A DNA stretch of 9,285 nt. It comes from Candidatus Aminicenans sakinawicola JGI OTU-1. GTDB taxonomy: Bacteria; Acidobacteriota; Aminicenantia; Aminicenantales; Aminicenantaceae. The notes below the pieces were generated by a model, which was given only the letters and a program-made list of their open reading frames with translations, made no database searches and was not told the DNA's origin. A program made the position numbers and the translations under genes. Below, piece after piece: positions 5,336-9,285 of the stretch; the stretch's first letter is position 1, and every line of letters begins with the position of its first letter. The stretch covers positions 1 through 9,285 of the forward strand of contig AWNV01000093.1 in assembly GCA_000493965.1 (NCBI GenBank), written 5' to 3'.

Positions 5336-6895
5336 TCAGTTATCTTTTTTTATTCGGGGCATCGACAAGGCCGAAGGGACTGCTGCTATTCCCCCAAGTG
5401 ATGTACACCTCAGTTCCTGCGGTAACATTTTGCCAGTCGCACATACAGCATCAATCGTTTCATCAAGCGGAATAGAATTAACATAACCCCCAAGGATCAA
5501 GTCCGCACACACAAACGCGTTGGAAGCCGCAACTGCATTCCGTGTGTGACAGGGAATTTCACACATCCCCTGGACCAGATCACAAACTGATCCCATTGTG
5601 TTTTGGAACACAATAGATGCTGCATCTGCAGCTTGTTGAGCACTCCCGTCAGCAGCTTCAATTACAGCAGCAGCTGCCATTGCCCCTGCTGCTCCGATCT
5701 CAACCTGACATCCTGCGACTTCTGCAGCAAATGTTGCCCGCTTTGCAACAATCAAACCGACAGCCGAAGCTGCAAACAGTGCCATTGCCAATTTTCCCGC
5801 ATCCAAGTTCTTTTCCTCTGCCAGAGTACACATCACACCTGGAATGACGCCTGCAGAACCTCCGGTAGGAGCCGCACAAACAATTCCCATACTGTTATTA
5901 ACATGCATGGCAGCCATTGCTCTAGCTGCGGCTCTTGTATGAATCCCTCCTAAAGCTACTTTCCCTTTCGCTTCAGCCTCATAAATCTTCTTGGCACATG
6001 GCCGCAGCAACTGCATCCGTAAGTCCTGTTCATTGAGCCCCTGTAAAACAGAGGCCTTCATTATGTCAAATCGTCGCAGCATTTCGCATAAAGCTTCTTT
6101 TTCTGTCATTCCTAGTAATTTCGATTCATAATTCAATGCAATTTTACCAAGGGAACACCCACAGCTCTCTGCTTTTGCAACCATCTCCTCAGCACTCGAA
6201 AAAAGAGCTTCACCACGTTTCATATAAAATAAAGGCCGAACTTCCCTGATATTCTTGACTTCAGGTAATTTCTCAAGCCTGCACCGAACTTTTGGACTTA
6301 ATGCTGAAAGACGCTGAACACAAAGAAGCATCATATTCCCACAGACCTCTTCTGAAGGCTTATTAACAGTCTGATCGTCTGATTCTAGAATATCTCTTAC
6401 CTGCGGCTCGGCATCCTTCTTAAGTTCAGTAATAATTTCATAATATTTTCCGCTCAAATTAACAGGCCAGTTGTCAAGCCTTGAGATTGCAACAATTCCT
6501 CCTCCAACTGACTTTGCCTTAAGCGAGAGGTGCTGGCCGCTTTGCGAGACCATCTGTATCAGCACTGTATTTGGATGATCAGGATTATCAAGAGAAGATC
6601 CATTAAATTCTATCTTTATCCCATGTTTACTCGCAAATTCCAAAGCCTGAAAAAAACGTTCATCTGTTATTTGCCATCCCATGAGGCCTGCGGCAAAAGC
6701 GAGGTCAACTCCCTGTTGACGATACGTCTTTATGTAAGAGCCTTCAGGATCAAAAGTGAATGCAACAGAAGAAGGCTGCTCTCCGAATAAAGACCTCGCA
6801 ATTCTCCCTATACGATAAGAACCTGCTGTATGCGAACTTGAGGGCCCCCGCATCACCGGTCCCATAACATCATTAAAAATACTTATAAATTCCAT
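5336..6895 (-). CDS. sdaA: L-serine dehydratase (ammonia-lyase), iron-sulfur dependent, single chain
   Basis: Deaminates L-serine to pyruvate and ammonia in the cytoplasm using a [4Fe-4S] cluster. The 519 residues join the beta domain at the N-terminus (MGPVMRGPSSSHTAG, 11-25) to the alpha domain (CAAPTGGSAGVIPGV, 340-354). Cys396 (AGCQVEIGAAG), Cys438 (VCD) and Cys449 (IPCHTRNA) are spaced 42 and 11 residues apart, as I recall for the cluster ligands of the Legionella enzyme (343, 385, 396). The C-terminal tail has no terminal cysteine like the one that plugs the active site there, though Cys485 and Cys497 are present. It is longer than E. coli SdaA (454), with the extra length between the domains. 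The start fits the family, yet no Shine-Dalgarno is seen and the leader lies in the inverted repeat at 6907-6978. Confidence 0.95.
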   Translation of the reverse strand: MEFISIFNDVMGPVMRGPSSSHTAGSYRIGRIARSLFGEQPSSVAFTFDPEGSYIKTYRQQGVDLAFAAGLMGWQITDERFFQALEFASKHGIKIEFNGSSLDNPDHPNTVLIQMVSQSGQHLSLKAKSVGGGIVAISRLDNWPVNLSGKYYEIITELKKDAEPQVRDILESDDQTVNKPSEEVCGNMMLLCVQRLSALSPKVRCRLEKLPEVKNIREVRPLFYMKRGEALFSSAEEMVAKAESCGCSLGKIALNYESKLLGMTEKEALCEMLRRFDIMKASVLQGLNEQDLRMQLLRPCAKKIYEAEAKGKVALGGIHTRAAARAMAAMHVNNSMGIVCAAPTGGSAGVIPGVMCTLAEEKNLDAGKLAMALFAASAVGLIVAKRATFAAEVAGCQVEIGAAGAMAAAAVIEAADGSAQQAADAASIVFQNTMGSVCDLVQGMCEIPCHTRNAVAASNAFVCADLILGGYVNSIPLDETIDAVCATGKMLPQELRCTSLGGIAAVPSALSMPRIKKDN

Positions 6896-6906
6896 TTTTG
6901 TTAAAG

Positions 6907-6978
6907 GGGACGGTTCTATTTTTTTTTCACCCCTTTTCTCTGAAAAAACATGACGAAATTAAAAAATAGAACCGTCCC
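6907..6978. repeat. 18-bp inverted repeat, REP-like palindrome between genes
   Basis: GGGACGGTTCTATTTTTT (6907-6924) is perfectly reverse-complementary to 6961-6978, with a 36-nt spacer that itself holds a small TTTTC/GAAAA hairpin. The right arm begins inside the TAG stop codon of the ABC permease, and the left arm ends 11 nt before the serine dehydratase start, so the element fills nearly the whole gap. From memory, GGGACGGTTCT-type arms flank REP-associated tyrosine transposase genes in several bacteria, so a transposase-mobilised REP/MITE-like element is likely (inference). No transposase gene is present here. The lack of a U-tract after the outer stem argues against an ordinary terminator. 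Confidence 0.75.
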
Positions 6979-8252
6979 TATTTATACTTCATCCACTTAA
7001 CAATTTCCTTAAAACCCGGGCGCTTCCCGTACATTAAGATTCCTACCCGGTAGATCTTTGCCGTCAGCCAGATCATCAGTATCGTAGTCAAAATCAATAT
7101 CAGAACAGAGCCCCCGACTTGAATGAAAGGGGGCAGTAGAATGCAGACACGCAGGAGCATCAAGATCGGAGCAAAAAACGGGATTATAGATAATACTACT
7201 GACAGAGAACTGTTTGGGCTCCTGATCACAAACATCATGAGAAGAATCGGGACAACTAAAAACATAGTCACCGGCATAACCAGTTGCTGGGCTTCCTTTT
7301 CCGAATTCACCATTGACCCGACAGTCGCGTATAGAGTCGCATAAAGAAAATATCCGAGAATAAAGAATAGGACAAAATAGATGAAAATATATGGGGGGAT
7401 ACTTGGGACCTGGAATCCTTGGGCTGCAGGGAAAAATTTTGTGATTATTGACCCGCTGTATTTAACTGCAGCAATTCCAAAAAGAGCCCAGATTGCATAC
7501 TGTGTAAATCCCACGGCTGCTATCCCTAATATCTTGCCTGCCATGAGTTGATAGGGCTTCAGAGAAGAAAGAACAATCTCAACTACCCTTGAACTTTTTT
7601 CTTCGATAACTCCTCTCAGAATAATCTGACCGTAAAAAATAAGCGTCATATAAAGGATAAGGACTAAAAAATATGAAATAATGAAGGTTCCCCCTGTATC
7701 CCTTTCTACTCCTCTCTTGGTTACTTTTTTTGTTATCAGTTTCACAGGCCTCATGTACTTACCGATTTCTTGAGGGTCTAATCCTTCGTTTCTTAATCTC
7801 TTTTCGATTATTACGCTGCTTAAAGCCTGGTTAATATTTCCTCTCTTATCAAAATCAGAAACATGTTCAGAGACATATTCAGCCTCTCCTCCCTCCGAAA
7901 TATCCCGAGGAATAAAAATATAGGCAGAAAGTTCCTTCTTCAATACCTTCCTGTTTAGTTCCTCTAGCAATTTGTCAACATCATCAGGCAGCCTATATTC
8001 TTCAAGCATATAGCGGCGGCTGCCGTCCTTTAACTTCGAGTCCAGCTTCTTATCGAGTTCAATAAAAATTTCATTGGTTGAATCAATCACTGCAATCTTT
8101 TCTTGCTTCTCAACAGAAACCAAGGATACAACAACCGGAATCACAATAAAGGAAGCCATCAGGACCGGACCTAAAATCGTTCCGATTATAAAGCCTTTAG
8201 TTCTGACTATCTGGATATATTCTCTTTTAATGACTGACAGTATCTTACGCAT
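6978..8252 (-). CDS. ABC-2 type exporter permease, NatB-like
   Basis: A 424-residue permease of the ABC-2 family. The first membrane helix (about 21-45) is followed by an extracytoplasmic domain of about 140 residues. Further helices lie at about 189-211, 239-263, 286-314, 322-343, 349-371 and 378-399. The cytoplasmic stretch IEEKSSRVVEIVLSSLKPYQ followed by LMAGKILG (216-243) is typical of NatB-like permeases. It pairs with the ATPase upstream, overlapping it by 8 nt (ATGCGTAA), with GGGAG 6 nt before its ATG. The known relative NatAB exports sodium in Bacillus, but many homologues move unknown substrates, so the cargo is not assigned. The stop codon TAG lies in the first bases of the inverted repeat. 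Confidence 0.92.
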   Translation of the reverse strand: MRKILSVIKREYIQIVRTKGFIIGTILGPVLMASFIVIPVVVSLVSVEKQEKIAVIDSTNEIFIELDKKLDSKLKDGSRRYMLEEYRLPDDVDKLLEELNRKVLKKELSAYIFIPRDISEGGEAEYVSEHVSDFDKRGNINQALSSVIIEKRLRNEGLDPQEIGKYMRPVKLITKKVTKRGVERDTGGTFIISYFLVLILYMTLIFYGQIILRGVIEEKSSRVVEIVLSSLKPYQLMAGKILGIAAVGFTQYAIWALFGIAAVKYSGSIITKFFPAAQGFQVPSIPPYIFIYFVLFFILGYFLYATLYATVGSMVNSEKEAQQLVMPVTMFLVVPILLMMFVIRSPNSSLSVVLSIIPFFAPILMLLRVCILLPPFIQVGGSVLILILTTILMIWLTAKIYRVGILMYGKRPGFKEIVKWMKYK

Positions 8253-9147
8253 CTTTTTCTCCCACTTTTTCTATAAAAATGGCATTCAATGTTGGCTCTT
8301 TCACTTCAAATTTATTAATCCTGATTTTCCCTGTAAGTTTCATTAGAAATCCTTGGGTATCCGTCTGCTCCTTCAGTTTTATTTCCATGAATTTGCCGTA
8401 GTCATCTATTTTATTAACTTCAGGCAGGGCATTAATAAAACTTGCATCGCCATCATAATCTAAAACAACGGTATTCTTTCCATACTGATTCTTGATGTGA
8501 CTCAAGTTCCCTTCCAATACCATCTTGCCCTTATTGATCAGACAGATGTCGTCACATATCATCTCCACCTGCTCCATCCGGTGAGTAGAAAATATGATTG
8601 TTGTCCCCTGTTCTCTGATCTCCAGCATGATATCTTTTAACAGCTTTGTATTCACAGGATCTAGCCCAAGAAAAGGTTCATCCAGGATGATTAGATCAGG
8701 CTGATGTATGACCGTGGCTATAAATTGAATCTTCTGCTGCATCCCCTTGGAGAGCTCCTCAACCTTTTTCAATTTCCAATCTGCCATATCAAGCTTTTCA
8801 AGCCAGAAATCAATTTTCTTCCTGGCATCCACTCTTCTTATCCCCTTAAGTTCAGCCAGAAAAGCAAGAATCTCTCCTACCTTCATCTTTGGATAAAGCC
8901 CTCTATCCTCCGGAAGATAACCTACTCTCTCTTTCATCTTCTCATCCATCTTCCTGCCTAAAACCTTGATTAATCCCTCATCAGGAATAATAATATTCAT
9001 CACCATGCGGATTGTGGTTGTCTTGCCTGCACCATTTGGGCCAAGCAAACCATAAATACTCCCTTTGGAAATACTGAAGGATAATTTTTTTACAGCATAA
9101 AAATCACCAAAGCTTTTGGAAATGTTCTCAATTTCAATTGCGTTCAT
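8245..9147 (-). CDS. ABC exporter ATP-binding protein, NatA-like
   Basis: A 300-residue cytoplasmic ATPase that powers the permease encoded downstream. Walker A is GPNGAGKT (36-43, Lys42). The Q-loop position reads GYLPEDRGLYPKM (76-88), with Glu where many ABC proteins have Gln, as is common in this subfamily. The signature is LSKGMQQ (132-138), Walker B is LIILDEP with Glu157, the D-loop is GLDP, and the switch is His189. The last 80 or so residues are the accessory C-terminal domain found in the DrrA/NatA group. AAGGA stands 7 nt before the ATG. All residues needed for ATP hydrolysis are present. Confidence 0.95.
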   Translation of the reverse strand: MNAIEIENISKSFGDFYAVKKLSFSISKGSIYGLLGPNGAGKTTTIRMVMNIIIPDEGLIKVLGRKMDEKMKERVGYLPEDRGLYPKMKVGEILAFLAELKGIRRVDARKKIDFWLEKLDMADWKLKKVEELSKGMQQKIQFIATVIHQPDLIILDEPFLGLDPVNTKLLKDIMLEIREQGTTIIFSTHRMEQVEMICDDICLINKGKMVLEGNLSHIKNQYGKNTVVLDYDGDASFINALPEVNKIDDYGKFMEIKLKEQTDTQGFLMKLTGKIRINKFEVKEPTLNAIFIEKVGEKDA

Positions 9148-9229
9148 TTGATAATCCTTTAAAACTTTCTTTCAAACTGTTTTACCCTGAATTATTCATA
9201 AATTATGCCGACACCAATATTTATTTTCC

Positions 9230-9235
9230 ATTATA
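9230..9235 (-). promoter_or_regulatory. Possible -10 element for the ABC exporter operon
   Basis: TATAAT on the minus strand, about 80 nt before the ATPase start. No convincing -35 hexamer stands 16-19 nt upstream. The same bases lie in a short open frame that enters from the right edge (stop at 9221-9223) and could be the end of another gene. The rest of 9148-9285 shows no other feature. Confidence 0.25.
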
Positions 9236-9285
9236 TCTGCCAGTTACGTTGATTTTTCCTTCAGCATAACATTTAACTCTTTTCC

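Noticed and set aside
5603..5953. Cysteine- and serine-rich plus-strand open frame
   Set aside because: It is the antisense of the alanine-rich part of serine dehydratase; GCA/GCT codons read backwards give Cys and Ser. No ribosome site or family resemblance.
6907..6978. Palindrome as an intrinsic terminator for the ABC operon
   Set aside because: After the outer stem the minus strand reads CTTTAACAAAA with no U-tract, the spacer is 36 nt, and the T-runs lie inside the stem.

Overview
The window is bacterial chromosomal DNA with about 40% GC by eye. All eleven complete genes lie on the minus strand, so the genes read from right to left. No rRNA, tRNA, CRISPR array or transposase gene was seen. 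The oxygen-sensitive iron-sulfur type of serine dehydratase suggests an anaerobe or a tolerant fermenter. Two ECF sigma/anti-sigma pairs, a lipoprotein, and a secreted TPR/HEAT-type protein suggest a bacterium that invests in envelope surveillance. I cannot place it in a phylum from this sequence alone.

Right part (9285 to 6978): a two-gene ABC exporter of the NatA/NatB type, ATPase then permease, overlapping by 8 nt. An 18-bp inverted repeat (6907-6978) fills the gap to the next gene. It begins inside the permease stop codon and looks like a REP-type palindrome. Next comes a single-chain L-serine dehydratase (6895-5336) that has kept its cluster cysteines but shows no Shine-Dalgarno sequence.

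Centre (5298 to 2084): a five-gene operon reads lipoprotein, ECF sigma factor, zinc-finger anti-sigma factor, secreted TPR/HEAT-like protein, small secreted protein. It starts at an ECF-type promoter candidate (TGAACC-N16-CGTA) and ends at a strong hairpin terminator (2084-2119). The lipoprotein and the two secreted proteins share one C-terminal module of about 80 residues, ending in [IV]W[IL][DE]. As I remember it, this module also occurs at the C-terminus of cytoplasmic YvlB/LiaX-like 'SHOCT-like' proteins linked to envelope stress. Three exported copies in one sigma-factor operon are the most interesting feature of the window.

Left part (2028 to 1): a second ECF operon follows directly. 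It has its own ECF-like promoter candidate (GAAC-N16-CGTC), a GTG-started sigma factor, an anti-sigma factor overlapping it by ATGA, and a membrane protein with a cytoplasmic-type double zinc ribbon. A partial reading frame may run off the left edge.

Working model (inference): each sigma factor is held at the membrane by the anti-sigma factor made with it through translational coupling. Envelope stress releases it, and each sigma factor then transcribes its own operon. In the central operon the products are three exported proteins carrying the shared module, which may sense, buffer or feed back on the stress.
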